Part shown: in pieces, positions 1 to 11,695 of the stretch
How positions within the stretch are numbered: the first letter of the stretch is position 1
Layout of the letters: every line of letters begins with the position of its first letter
Source of the DNA: Dermabacter sp. p3-SID358
GTDB taxonomy: Bacteria; Actinomycetota; Actinomycetes; Actinomycetales; Dermabacteraceae
DNA length: 64,000 nt
Assembly: GCF_025147465.1 (NCBI RefSeq)
Contig: NZ_JALXOZ010000007.1
Location: 35,417 to 99,416, forward strand
Direction: 5' to 3'
Program-made: the position numbers and the translations under genes
The notes under the pieces: model-generated
Databases searched by the model: none
Told to the model about the DNA's origin: nothing
The model's input: the letters and a program-made list of their open reading frames with translations, nothing else

Positions 1-1
1 C

Positions 2-1855
2 ATCGGCACCGAATTCTCGCGCGTCAACGCCTTCGAGACCTACACCCACAACGACGACACCGGCACGTGGAACGACCGCAGCGGCGATGCCGATTTCATG
101 CGCGAGAAGATCGACAAGGGCGAGCGCCTCACGATCGTCGGCATCGTGCGCCCGAACGAAGGTGAGGACATGGGCGCACTCCAGCAGGGTATCTCCTACC
201 TCCCCGCCCTCACGGACCAGGTCATCACCGAAGCTGCCCAGTCGGAGATCGTCCACGAGCAGCGGGCGCATCCCGATGTCGACGTTTTCACCGGAAAGAC
301 ATTCGACGAACTTAAGAACGACGATCAGGGCGACGACTTCGACATGAGCTCCCTGTTTACGGTCGACCAGGAGAAGATCCGCGGCGCATTCCAGATCGAC
401 GAGTCGAAGCTCCAGATGGACCTCAGCGGTCTCGATCTCAGCTCGATGCCCGCGCCGAGCTTCGATCCGGGCGCACTCGATATGAGCGACCTTGATCTTT
501 CGAGCCTCGACCCGGGCGCGGCAACCGTCGGACCCCCAACCGTGGAGCCCCAGGACCTCGACCTCGCCGGCCTCACCGCGCGCTACCCCCAGCTCGCCGA
601 TATCGACCTCCCGGGCGCGCTCGCGAAGGCCCTTGAGGGCGACGTGATCCGGCCCGATGCCGGCGCATACCTCAGCGGCGAGGCGGGCGCGCTCATCCAG
701 GGCTTTCAGGAGTACTACGCGGCGCATGCGGATTCCGACGGCGACCAGATTCCCGATCGGGACACGGCCGAGGTCGTGCTTGAGTACATGCAGACCGACG
801 AGGTCAAAGGGAAACTAGACGAGATTTCGAACTCCGACAAGGTGGTCGATCGCGCGCTACTTGAACAGCAACTTTTCGAGGCCCTCGGCGACGACCCGGC
901 CCTCAAGGACGTTTCCGCCGCGGTCAGCAACGATCTCTCGAGCGCCATCGCCGAGCAGCTCTCCACCCAGCTAGGCGGCGCCCTCGCAAGCCAAATTCAG
1001 CAGGCCATCGGCGGATATTTGACGAACGCGATCGGCTCCATGATGCAGGAATACATGAGCGCACTCCAGGGCGAGATTGAACGCCAGATCAATGACGCGA
1101 TGTCCACGATGGGCGAGAATTTCGCGAATGCCATGAGTGTCGATCCGGAGAAATTCGCCGATGCGTTCGAGATGAACATGGACAAGGAAGAGCTCGCTGC
1201 GTTCATGTCGACGATGGTATCGACGCGCGCGGCAAGTTACGAGGACAATCTCGAAAAGCTCGGCTGGGCTGATCGCACGAGTCCCGATCAAGTCGATATT
1301 TACCCGGCGAGTTTCAAGGACAAGGACAAGGTCAAGGCCATTCTCGACTCCTACAACGCGCAGGCCAAGGCGCGGGGCGAGAAGAAAAAGGAGATTGTCT
1401 ACACCGACATGGTGGGGATGCTCATGAGCTCGGTGACGAGCATTATCAACGTGATCACGTGGATGCTCATCGCCTTCGTGTCGATCTCGCTCGTGGTCTC
1501 GTCGATCATGATCGCGATCATCACCTACATTTCCGTGCTTGAGCGACGCAAGGAAATCGGCATCCTGCGCGCGGTGGGGGCCTCCAAGGCCGACGTCCGC
1601 CACGTGTTCAATGCGGAAACCGTGATCGAGGGGTTGCTTGCGGGCCTCATGGGCGTGGGGGTCACCCTGCTGCTGTGCATTCCCGCCAACATCATCGTCG
1701 AGCAAAAATTCGACGTCGAGGACATTGCGAGCCTCCCGCCGCTCGCGGGAGTGATCCTCGTGGGAATCTCGGTGGTGCTCACCGTACTGGCGGGCGTGAT
1801 CCCCTCGGGCAGGGCGGCGCGACAGGACCCGGTCGAGGCACTGCGCGCCGAATAG
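2..1855 (+). CDS. FtsX/MacB-type ABC transporter permease (5' end outside window)
   Basis: The frame is open from the first bases, so the N-terminus and first membrane span lie upstream. What is visible is a long extracytoplasmic region followed by the FtsX C-terminal core: three hydrophobic spans in the last ~150 residues, the loop 'ERRKEIGILRAVGASKADV', and the usual C-terminal 'RAARQDPVEALRAE'. These motifs are typical of MacB/LolC-like permeases that work with a separate ATPase, which is not in the window and is presumably upstream. The extracytoplasmic part carries an Asp/Ser/Leu-rich stretch with repeated DLS units at bases 400-510 and a DSDGDQIPD motif near base 733 that resembles calcium-binding type-3 thrombospondin repeats. 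It converges with guaB, leaving only nine bases between the stop codons. The family call is firm; the substrate is unknown. Confidence 0.85.
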   Translation: MGTEFSRVNAFETYTHNDDTGTWNDRSGDADFMREKIDKGERLTIVGIVRPNEGEDMGALQQGISYLPALTDQVITEAAQSEIVHEQRAHPDVDVFTGKTFDELKNDDQGDDFDMSSLFTVDQEKIRGAFQIDESKLQMDLSGLDLSSMPAPSFDPGALDMSDLDLSSLDPGAATVGPPTVEPQDLDLAGLTARYPQLADIDLPGALAKALEGDVIRPDAGAYLSGEAGALIQGFQEYYAAHADSDGDQIPDRDTAEVVLEYMQTDEVKGKLDEISNSDKVVDRALLEQQLFEALGDDPALKDVSAAVSNDLSSAIAEQLSTQLGGALASQIQQAIGGYLTNAIGSMMQEYMSALQGEIERQINDAMSTMGENFANAMSVDPEKFADAFEMNMDKEELAAFMSTMVSTRAASYEDNLEKLGWADRTSPDQVDIYPASFKDKDKVKAILDSYNAQAKARGEKKKEIVYTDMVGMLMSSVTSIINVITWMLIAFVSISLVVSSIMIAIITYISVLERRKEIGILRAVGASKADVRHVFNAETVIEGLLAGLMGVGVTLLLCIPANIIVEQKFDVEDIASLPPLAGVILVGISVVLTVLAGVIPSGRAARQDPVEALRAE

Positions 1856-1864
1856 CCCCAGGCT

Positions 1865-3370
<1,506 letters not shown>

Positions 3371-4012
3371 TTAGCGCCGCCTCCTTGCCAGTTGCTTCCT
3401 GCGCGCATCAAATGCTTCGAGAAACACGTGCGGATCCTCGAATTCGCCGCGCCACGTCATCCCGTACTTCTTCGCAAGAGCGCGGTTCTCCCAGGACTTT
3501 CGCGCGGCTCGGTCACGTGCGAGCAACTGCGGGCGAGATACCCCCTCCTCCGCGAATACCCTCCGCTCGAATTCGGCGATTCCCTCGTAACTGCGGTCGT
3601 CCCAGCCGCTATAGGGGATGAGCAAGCGTCGGGCCCCCTCCCCCGCCTCCAGCGCCGTGACACCCTGGGGCCGAAAGTCCGGAACGACCGCCTGGACGTG
3701 CGCGACCGCAAGATGCTGCCGGCCCCGGCGGACCTCGCCCGCAACCGGGTCCCACCAGGTAGTTCTGTGCACGCACGCGAGCACGGCGAGCATGAGCAGC
3801 GCGAGCAGGGCCCAGCCCGCACACCACGCGAGCGGGAGCGACACAAACCATGGCCAACCGCTGATGCGCCCCACATACAGGCCCGTGACCGGAAGGAACA
3901 GCGTGGCAAGGAGCGGCGCTCCCCACTTGAGCCACGGCACTAGGCGCGCGACGAAGGTCGGGCCGAGCGCGATCCGGCCACCTTTCACACGCGGCTCAAT
4001 GCGCTCAGTCAT
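3371..4012 (-). CDS. Conserved-type membrane protein of unknown function
   Basis: This 213-residue protein is not recognised. It has two hydrophobic segments, at about residues 28-50 and 56-82, both in the N-terminal third. They are followed by a soluble, Arg-rich C-terminal domain containing 'RQHLAVAHVQAVVPDF' and ending in a basic tail (RRKQLARRRR). The layout (two spans, then a small cytoplasmic domain) recalls small actinobacterial PH-like or DUF3093-like proteins, but no diagnostic motif is visible. Its start overlaps the end of the upstream pseudouridine synthase gene by eight bases, which suggests translational coupling. The coding frame is supported by codon bias and by this overlap; the function is not assigned. 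Confidence 0.7.
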   Translation of the reverse strand: MTERIEPRVKGGRIALGPTFVARLVPWLKWGAPLLATLFLPVTGLYVGRISGWPWFVSLPLAWCAGWALLALLMLAVLACVHRTTWWDPVAGEVRRGRQHLAVAHVQAVVPDFRPQGVTALEAGEGARRLLIPYSGWDDRSYEGIAEFERRVFAEEGVSRPQLLARDRAARKSWENRALAKKYGMTWRGEFEDPHVFLEAFDARRKQLARRRR

Positions 4013-4982
4013 CTCCCGGCACCTCCGGCGGCCACCACTCGAACCGACGCTCCTTGCCCGTCACCGGATCAGTGAACGCCATGAGCACGCTCCACAGGGC
4101 GAGAGACTCACTCACGTCCCGTCGTGACCGCTCCCCCGTCGCGGGATCGGGCGCGGGCGCGGGATACAGTTCGTCCCCCACAATCGGCAGGCCCACGTGT
4201 GCAAGGTGCACGCGCAGCTGGTGGGTGCGGCCCGTATGCGGTACCAGGCTCACGAGACTCCGACGGCTCTCCGCCTCACGCCGCATCATCCGCACGCTCG
4301 TCCACGCCTCTTTCCCATGCGGGTCAATGTGCGCCCAGAGATCACCGTGCCGTTTCGCGATGGGTTCGCGGATCTCGATCGGGCCGCGCTCGAGTTCGGC
4401 AAGCGTCGGCCCCTCCCCCGACACCCACGCCACGTACCGCTTTTGCACTTCACCGCGCGAAAATAGTTGCTGATAGGCGCCCCGCTCCTGCGGAATCTTC
4501 GAGAGCACGAGGATCCCGCCGGTCTGCTTATCGAGCCGGTGAATCGGCGAGAGATCGGGAAGCCCATGCGCGACTCGCAGCCGCACAAGGGCACTGCGGC
4601 GAATGTGCTCGCCGCGCGGAATGCTCGCCATCGTGCGCGGCTTCGCGACCACAAGCAGATGCTCGTCCTCGTACACGATCGGAATCTCGGCCGGCTCGAA
4701 AGGTTCCGGCGCGAGCTCCCGGTGGAAAAACACTTCGCGCGCACGCGTCATCGGCTCCTGGACTGACCACGCGGCGCCATGCTGGTCCACGACCTCGCCC
4801 TCGGCGAAACGCGCATCGAGGTCACGCGCCTCAGGCGAACCGAGCGCAGGGAATCGCTCCAGCAGCACCTCGCCTACCGGACGGCCCACCTCGTGTGGCG
4901 CCGCCACCACCCTCACGGCATCGAGCCCAGCCCTCTGCGGCAAAGGCGGGCGGGCAAAACGCTTCGTACGGCGGGCAGGCAT
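4005..4982 (-). CDS. RluA-family pseudouridine synthase
   Basis: This 325-residue enzyme isomerises uridine to pseudouridine in rRNA or tRNA. The family motif HRLDKQTGGILVL, with the catalytic aspartate, is present around residue 150. It is followed by the conserved 'QKRYVAWVSG' strand and the late motif HTGRTHQLRVHLAHVGLPIVGD, which forms the active-site floor. The N-terminal ~80 residues are divergent and show no clear S4 domain. The C-terminus (KERRFEWWPPE) is typical of actinobacterial members. It lies upstream of, and overlaps by eight bases, a small membrane protein gene. Which RNA position is modified cannot be told from the sequence. Confidence 0.93.
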   Translation of the reverse strand: MPARRTKRFARPPLPQRAGLDAVRVVAAPHEVGRPVGEVLLERFPALGSPEARDLDARFAEGEVVDQHGAAWSVQEPMTRAREVFFHRELAPEPFEPAEIPIVYEDEHLLVVAKPRTMASIPRGEHIRRSALVRLRVAHGLPDLSPIHRLDKQTGGILVLSKIPQERGAYQQLFSRGEVQKRYVAWVSGEGPTLAELERGPIEIREPIAKRHGDLWAHIDPHGKEAWTSVRMMRREAESRRSLVSLVPHTGRTHQLRVHLAHVGLPIVGDELYPAPAPDPATGERSRRDVSESLALWSVLMAFTDPVTGKERRFEWWPPEVPGDD

Positions 4983-5011
4983 GGCTCCATTGTGCCAAGG
5001 AACCGGTGGCC

Positions 5012-5755
5012 TCAGATCCCCCAGATCATGAAGGTCAGCACATTGTGCGCGGCGTAGAACGCGACAATCGCAAGCACGAACATGTTCGGGTGACGATCGA
5101 TGACCGTCAGTGAGCCGGGCATCATGCGGGCAAGCTCACCGGGGCGCGCATGATCAATATGGTCGATTTTGACGCCGTGAGCCTCGGCTTCGCGCACAAG
5201 AATTGACTGCGCCCGCGTGCCGTAAAACGCGCCCGAGAGGTTCGCAACGCGGCTCGTACTCGAGCGCATGATGAGGGCGGCATCGAAGGCATCGACCTCG
5301 GATTCCACGGGGTCACGGGGTTCTTTACCGCGGTAGATGTCGCGCACAAGCCAGATTCCCGAAAGCGCACTCCAGCGCGCCGAACGCGGGATACGGAAGA
5401 GCCCTCGAACCTTGATCCGATCGTCATGAAGGATCACGCACTGGCTGACGATACGCAGCACCCCGATGAGCGCAAGAATCACGACGCCGAACCACACGTA
5501 AAGCGGCAGGGTGAACCAGTGATCGCGAAACAATCGCGGATCACTCCAGAGGCCCTGGCCGATGAAACTGATGCCCACGAGAAATTCAAGAAGAACCGTG
5601 AACACGATCGCCGCGAGGAGCGACGCGCTCATGGCCGCGGGGCTCGGCCGCATAACAATCCTGTGCGCCTTGCCGTTGTGCCTCGTCGTCACATCCTGCG
5701 TGGGGCGCTCACCCCTGGGCGTGCTGCGCGATGGTGAGTGGAACACTGCGCTCAT
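5012..5755 (-). CDS. Membrane protein of unknown function
   Basis: This protein of about 247 residues is not recognised. The frame is open further upstream to 5788, but the ATG at 5755 is preceded by a good GAGGGG ribosome site and is preferred; another ATG lies at 5653. Two hydrophobic spans in the first half ('SASLLAAIVFTVLLEFLVGI', 'PLYVWFGVVILALIGVLRIV') are followed by a soluble segment with a PH-like feel ('HDDRIKVRGLFRIPRSARW') and a last span at the C-terminus ('FVLAIVAFYAAHNVLTFMIW'). The layout resembles another membrane protein at 24430-25077: spans, a middle soluble domain opening with a hydroxyl-rich strand, and a terminal span. Function unknown. Confidence 0.7.
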   Translation of the reverse strand: MSAVFHSPSRSTPRGERPTQDVTTRHNGKAHRIVMRPSPAAMSASLLAAIVFTVLLEFLVGISFIGQGLWSDPRLFRDHWFTLPLYVWFGVVILALIGVLRIVSQCVILHDDRIKVRGLFRIPRSARWSALSGIWLVRDIYRGKEPRDPVESEVDAFDAALIMRSSTSRVANLSGAFYGTRAQSILVREAEAHGVKIDHIDHARPGELARMMPGSLTVIDRHPNMFVLAIVAFYAAHNVLTFMIWGI

Positions 5756-5848
5756 GCGATCCCCTCTCACTCTCGCGAGTCTCGGCAATTCGGGATTCGG
5801 TGTGCGAGAACGCGCGTGGCGCGTTTTGGGTGCACTCCGCTAAGAATA

Positions 5849-5884
5849 CGCCCCGCTTCTCGAGAAAGCTCAAGGAGCGGGGCG
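5849..5884 (-). terminator. Terminator hairpin downstream of groEL
   Basis: CGCCCCGCT (5849-5857) and AGCGGGGCG (5876-5884) form a perfect nine-base stem. It lies 25 bases past the groEL stop codon on the minus strand. The hairpin is symmetrical enough to act in both directions, but no strong U-run follows, so termination is inferred from position and stem strength. Confidence 0.6.
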
Positions 5885-5908
5885 CATGAGATGGAGGCCG
5901 ACGATTGA

Positions 5909-7802
<1,894 letters not shown>

Positions 7803-7896
7803 GCGACCTCACTCCTTCTTTTATCAATGTGAAGTTGACGGGTGTACCACGGTGGGATGTTCGTCGTCGCGGTGCCGAACAACCCGGTGCACCATT

Positions 7897-7923
7897 TGGC
7901 ACTCTCACGCTGAGACTGCCAAC
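7897..7923 (-). promoter_or_regulatory. CIRCE element, promoter-proximal copy
   Basis: TTGGCACTC (7897-7905), nine bases, then GACTGCCAA (7915-7923) closely matches the HrcA operator consensus TTAGCACTC-N9-GAGTGCTAA. It lies between the predicted -10 box and groES, so HrcA bound here would block the start of transcription. Confidence 0.85.
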
Positions 7924-7929
7924 GGAATA

Positions 7930-7958
7930 AGACTAGTGTGCCGGTTAGCACTCGTCAA
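7930..7958 (-). promoter_or_regulatory. groES-groEL promoter
   Basis: Read on the minus strand, TTGACG (7958-7953) is separated by exactly 17 bases from TAGTCT (7935-7930). The -35 box lies inside the distal CIRCE element and the -10 box lies between the two CIRCE copies. This is a good housekeeping-type promoter under HrcA control. Confidence 0.7.
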
Positions 7959-7971
7959 AGCTGAGTGCCAG
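7945..7971 (-). promoter_or_regulatory. CIRCE element, distal copy
   Basis: TTAGCACTC (7945-7953) is a perfect half-site. After a nine-base spacer comes GAGTGCCAG (7963-7971), which matches seven of nine bases of the other half. The spacer contains most of the predicted -35 box, so binding here would also occlude polymerase. Confidence 0.85.
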
Positions 7972-8503
7972 CTTCACGCTCCTCCCTCCTTTCCCCATCC
8001 CTCCTTCACTCCCCTTCACTCCCCACCCTTTCTCGAATTGAGGTAGCAAAACGTACCAAATCGCACGAGGCTCACATCCGCGCCCCCCACGAAACGACAA
8101 AATTTCCCCACTCACAGACGACATCAATCTACGGCGATCACCACAATCTCAACCTGCCGCCCACATCTAGCCACCCCTGCCCCAACGTTTAAAAAGAGAA
8201 GGTGGACTGGAGACAGAGGAGTTCACTCAACCCACGTTTCGTACGTTTACCTACGTCAATCCAAGAGGGAGGAGGGAGGGGATGAGGAGAAGAGGGCGGG
8301 GCGATGGTCCCGAAAACGCCGACGCTCCACACCCCGCGTCCGGGGAATCGGATCCTAGGGCCGGTATCACATTTTCCGCTCTAGCGCGAGCGAGTGTCCA
8401 TTTAATAAGATTGAGGTACGCGAGATGCCAGCGGTGGAGAACTCTCTACCGCCACTTTTCGCGCATAATTCACGGCAACACCGGTAGTGAGGACACACCA
8501 CAA
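7972..8503. other. 532-base intergenic stretch with pyrimidine and purine tracts
   Basis: No gene is supported here. A C/T-rich run (about 7979-8035) is followed by ~220 bases of clearly lower GC content, then a G/A-rich run (about 8264-8310) with several GGG blocks that could form a G-quadruplex. The two tracts are roughly complementary in composition. The right part presumably contains the promoter of the small gene at 8504; I could not place one with confidence. Confidence 0.5.
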
Positions 8504-8677
8504 ATGACCATCATCCGCTCGATCTTCAAGACCTTCGAAAACCTCTCCGATCGCATGGTTGGACAGGACGTCGAAAGACACAACACGGTTCACAAGAACC
8601 GCCTCGGCGGCGACTTCGCAGCCATCGCGCAAGCGCGCAGCAGCCAGGGCCTCACAACCCTCGGCCTCGGCCGCTAA
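8504..8677 (+). CDS. Small protein of unknown function (57 aa)
   Basis: The reading frame from ATG 8504 encodes 57 residues, opening with 'MTIIRSIFKTFENLSDRM' and ending 'SQGLTTLGLGR'. Codon use in this stretch is like that of the neighbouring genes, unlike the sequence before it. A weak GTGAGG lies upstream of the ATG. A strong hairpin with a T-run follows 22 bases after the stop, as expected of a monocistronic transcript. The frame stays open upstream to 8282, but that part is low in GC and not gene-like. There is no signal peptide or membrane span; the N-terminus could be an amphipathic helix. I do not recognise the family. Confidence 0.55.
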   Translation: MTIIRSIFKTFENLSDRMVGQDVERHNTVHKNRLGGDFAAIAQARSSQGLTTLGLGR

Positions 8678-8699
8678 GAACGCCCACCTCACTTACCGC

Positions 8700-8747
8700 A
8701 CGCCCCCGCGCGCCGCTCACTCGAGCGCAGCAGCGCAGGGGCGTTTT
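8700..8747 (+). terminator. Rho-independent terminator after the 57-aa gene
   Basis: ACGCCCC (8700-8706) pairs with GGGGCGT (8738-8744), and GCG (8708-8710) pairs with CGC (8734-8736) inside it. The stem runs into TTTT. It lies between the convergent small gene and moaE and may serve both. Confidence 0.65.
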
Positions 8748-8779
8748 CCATGCCCGAATACCCCGTGCGGGCACAAGGG

Positions 8780-9262
8780 TTAGCCGATCGCGCCGACCCA
8801 TTCGTGGGAGCCGTCGGAAAAATACTGATCCTTCCAAATCGGCACACGGGCCTTAACCTCATCAACGAGATCACCGCAGGCCTCGAACGCACGCTTACGG
8901 TGCGGGGCCGCAACTGCCGCGACGAGCGCAGAATCCCCCACCGCGAGGTCACCGTAGCGGTGGCTCGCGGCAACGAACACGTCGGGGTAGCGCTCCGCGA
9001 TCGTGCGCACGACATCGGCCATAACATCGCCCGCGCTTGGGTGCGCCGTGTAGCTCAGACGCTCAACCCCGCGCCCCTCATCGTGATCGCGCACGAGCCC
9101 ATCGAACGTCACGAGAGCACCGCAGCGGCGATCGGTCACATGCGCGACCATGTCGCTCACCGTAATCGGCTCGCCACTCACGCTCGCATGACGGGCGCGC
9201 TCCTCAACCGATCCCAGCTGCGGGTCTCGCTCATCCTGCGCGGCTTTCGCCCCCGAACTCAT
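8780..9262 (-). CDS. moaE: Molybdopterin synthase catalytic subunit MoaE
   Basis: This 160-residue large subunit of MPT synthase transfers sulfur from the MoaD thiocarboxylate to precursor Z (cPMP). The family signature is clear: 'GALVTFDGLVRDHDEGR', 'SHRYGDLAVGDSA', 'HRKRAFEACGDLVDEVK' and 'PIWKDQYFSDG', which includes the active-site lysine region. The N-terminal ~25 residues are extra and variable. It is the last gene of a minus-strand operon. Its start overlaps the moaB stop by four bases (ATGA). Its partner MoaD is encoded on the plus strand at 12.9 kb. Confidence 0.95.
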   Translation of the reverse strand: MSSGAKAAQDERDPQLGSVEERARHASVSGEPITVSDMVAHVTDRRCGALVTFDGLVRDHDEGRGVERLSYTAHPSAGDVMADVVRTIAERYPDVFVAASHRYGDLAVGDSALVAAVAAPHRKRAFEACGDLVDEVKARVPIWKDQYFSDGSHEWVGAIG

Positions 9263-9753
9263 TCGTGCCCACCTCCATCGCGTTGCCGTAAGACGTGCTC
9301 GAGGATCGGCTCGAGCACCGCCATGCCATCTTTCACTCCGCCACGCGATCCGGGGAGATTCACAACGAGAGTGCGGCCCGCAAACCCGGCAAGGCCTCGG
9401 CTCACGACCGCATACGGCGTGGATTCCCGACCCTTGAGGCGAAGCGCCTCCGCAATCCCGGGAATCTCCCTCGTAAGATGCGGCTTTGTCTCTTCGGGAG
9501 TCACGTCACTCGGTGTGAGGCCCGTGCCGCCCGTCGTGATCGCGAGGTCCACCCCGGCAGAGATGGCCCCGCCGAGGGCGCGGCCAACGTCGGACCCATC
9601 CGGGACCACGGTGACACCGCAACCGGCGAAACCACACCGCTTGAGCCAAGCCGAAAGCTCAGGACCCGTGAGGTCGTCATACTCGCCGCGCGCGGCGCGG
9701 GTGGACGCCACGATGACGCGCGCCGACCAGCCCCGGTCCCCCACGAGACTCAC
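9259..9753 (-). CDS. moaB: MogA/MoaB-family molybdopterin adenylyltransferase
   Basis: This protein of about 164 residues adenylates molybdopterin before metal insertion. The MoCF domain is complete: '[20 protein letters not shown]' at the start, then '[19 protein letters not shown]' (the substrate loop) and '[15 protein letters not shown]'. The frame is open to an ATG at 9795. I prefer the GTG at 9753, because it overlaps the moaC stop codon as GTGA, the coupling style used throughout this operon, and because the extra residues are not family-like. The C-terminus overlaps moaE by four bases. MogA and MoaB cannot be told apart here by sequence alone. Confidence 0.9.
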   Translation of the reverse strand: MSLVGDRGWSARVIVASTRAARGEYDDLTGPELSAWLKRCGFAGCGVTVVPDGSDVGRALGGAISAGVDLAITTGGTGLTPSDVTPEETKPHLTREIPGIAEALRLKGRESTPYAVVSRGLAGFAGRTLVVNLPGSRGGVKDGMAVLEPILEHVLRQRDGGGHE

Positions 9754-10277
9754 GCCGCGCCACCCTTCTCGCCGCTCGCAACCATGCGATCCCAATCGCC
9801 GCTCTTACCGCCCGACTTCGCGAGGACCTTAACATCGCCGATCACCGCGAGGTGATCAACGGCCTTAATCATGTCGTAAACCGTAAGCGCGGCGACGCTC
9901 GCGGCGGTGAGCGCCTCCATCTCGACGCCCGTTTTGCCTTCGGTCTTCACGCGTGCGCTCACCTCGAGAGTCTCGGGCGCGATGCGCGAAAAATCGACCG
10001 TGACCTTGGTGATCGGAAGCGGGTGACACAGCGGAATCAGTTCGTGCGTGCGCTTCGCCGCCATGATCCCCGCGATTCGGGCAACGCTCAGTGCCTCCCC
10101 TTTCGGAAGGTCGCCCGCGAGGATCCTGTCAATCACGTCCGCGCGGCTCGTAAGTGTCGCGCTCGCACTCGCCTCACGCGTCGTCACAGCCTTGCCGGAA
10201 ACGTCGACCATGTGGCTCGAGCCATCGGCGCGAACGTGCGTGAGATCGGCTCTTTCATGTGCTTTATCGCTGGTCAT
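9750..10277 (-). CDS. moaC: Cyclic pyranopterin monophosphate synthase MoaC
   Basis: This 175-residue enzyme completes formation of cPMP from the MoaA product, the first step of molybdenum cofactor synthesis. The motifs are canonical: '[15 protein letters not shown]', '[15 protein letters not shown]', '[13 protein letters not shown]' and 'VYDMIKAVD', followed by the C-terminal 'KSGGKSG'. The first ~15 residues are variable. It overlaps moeA by four bases upstream and moaB by four bases downstream, so all four minus-strand genes are probably translated from one message. Confidence 0.96.
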   Translation of the reverse strand: MTSDKAHERADLTHVRADGSSHMVDVSGKAVTTREASASATLTSRADVIDRILAGDLPKGEALSVARIAGIMAAKRTHELIPLCHPLPITKVTVDFSRIAPETLEVSARVKTEGKTGVEMEALTAASVAALTVYDMIKAVDHLAVIGDVKVLAKSGGKSGDWDRMVASGEKGGAA

Positions 10278-11596
10278 CGAAGAATCATCACCTCGTGAAT
10301 GTCGCCATCGGCCACGCGCGTGACCTCCGGTGGAATAAGAACGAGCGCGTCACTCAAGGCGAGCGCGCCCAGAAGATGCGAGCTTGGGCCACCTACGAGC
10401 TTGACGGTCGAATCGGTGTTGAGTCGCGCGCGCCGCACTTGAACGAGACCCTCGGGCGACGGCTCCGGCTCACCAGTTTGCGTGCGCACGGGCAGCGACA
10501 TGCGAGGGCGCGGCGGGGCGCCGAGGGCCTCGCGCACGAACAGTTCAAGGCTCACGAACCCCGAAACCGGATTGCCAGGAAGGGCGATCCACGCGACATC
10601 CCCGTGCGGTGTTGCGAGCACCCCGAGGCCCTGTGGCCCACCCGGCTGCATCGCGACCTTGTCAAAGGCCAGGCGTAGCGGCGAGCCCGACATCTCTGCC
10701 GCTTGCCTAATCGGCTCGACGGCACCTGCACTCACACCGCCGGTCGACACCACGATCTGCGCCTGCGTGTTTTCGCACGCGCGAAGCACCTCGGCAAGAA
10801 GCGACTTCGGATCGTCAGTCACGCGCAGACGCGCGCATAGCTCGATTCCCGCTTCCCCGAGGGCCGAACTCATCAGAACCGAGTTTGCGTCGAAGATTTT
10901 CCACTCTTCGACTGCTGCTTCGCCGGGATCGCGCAACTCACTTCCGGTTGAGACGACGACGGCGCGAAGGCGCTCGCGCACCTCGACCTCCGCAACGCCC
11001 ACCGACGCAAGATGGCCGATCAGGCGCGGCGTGAGCCGTTGCCCCGCACGCGCAACCACATCGCCACGATCGGTATCACTTCCGGCGTGGCGCACGAAAC
11101 GCCCCTCGGTGCGGTGCTCGGGGGCGATCGTGAAAGTGAGGTCCGACGGTTGCCGGGTAGCGTCGGACCCCTCATTCGTGAGTTGCGAAAACCGCTGGAT
11201 GTCCGTGGCCTCGACCGGGATCACGGCGTTCGCGCCCGCGGGAATGGGTGCGCCCGTCATGATGGGGCGGGCCGTGCCGGGTTCGAGCGCCGATGGCTCC
11301 TCCCCAGCAGCGATAATGTGGCCGAGCGGCAAGGTGATCGAGGCGCCATCGGGCGTGCAAGCGAGGCTTGCCACGTTGAGCGCAAAGCCGTCCATCTGCG
11401 AATTCGCTACGGGCGGCACGTTCACGGGCGAAGAAACGTTGCGCGCGAGGGTGCGGTTTCGGGCACCTTCGAGTCCGACGGTTTCAACGCCCGGGGCGTT
11501 CGGCGAATCCAGCACGGCGCTCATGAGCTCGCGAAGGCTCCGCCGATGCTCAGCGAGGGGGATGCGACCAGGCGCGAGGCGCGACTCGTGCTCCAC
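10274..11596 (-). CDS. moeA: Molybdopterin molybdenumtransferase MoeA (copy 1)
   Basis: This enzyme inserts molybdenum into adenylated molybdopterin. About 440 residues carry the four-domain MoeA layout: the N-terminal '[10 protein letters not shown]' region, the 'SQMDGFAL' motif, '[19 protein letters not shown]', then the MoCF domain with '[13 protein letters not shown]' and '[16 protein letters not shown]', and a C-terminal beta domain. The frame is open to an ATG at 11683, but that would leave only 12 bases before divergent moaA. The GTG at 11596 has a GGAAGG ribosome site nine bases upstream and is chosen. It is the first gene of the moeA-moaC-moaB-moaE operon. A second, less similar MoeA is at 25406-26704. 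Confidence 0.94.
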   Translation of the reverse strand: MEHESRLAPGRIPLAEHRRSLRELMSAVLDSPNAPGVETVGLEGARNRTLARNVSSPVNVPPVANSQMDGFALNVASLACTPDGASITLPLGHIIAAGEEPSALEPGTARPIMTGAPIPAGANAVIPVEATDIQRFSQLTNEGSDATRQPSDLTFTIAPEHRTEGRFVRHAGSDTDRGDVVARAGQRLTPRLIGHLASVGVAEVEVRERLRAVVVSTGSELRDPGEAAVEEWKIFDANSVLMSSALGEAGIELCARLRVTDDPKSLLAEVLRACENTQAQIVVSTGGVSAGAVEPIRQAAEMSGSPLRLAFDKVAMQPGGPQGLGVLATPHGDVAWIALPGNPVSGFVSLELFVREALGAPPRPRMSLPVRTQTGEPEPSPEGLVQVRRARLNTDSTVKLVGGPSSHLLGALALSDALVLIPPEVTRVADGDIHEVMILR

Positions 11597-11695
11597 GGTG
11601 GTGTTCCTTCCAGATGTGGCCAGGGCCTCTAGGGTAGCGCGCGAAAGTCCCCTAAGCTGGTGTGACCCTCGTTCCGCGAACATCTAAAGGAGAGC

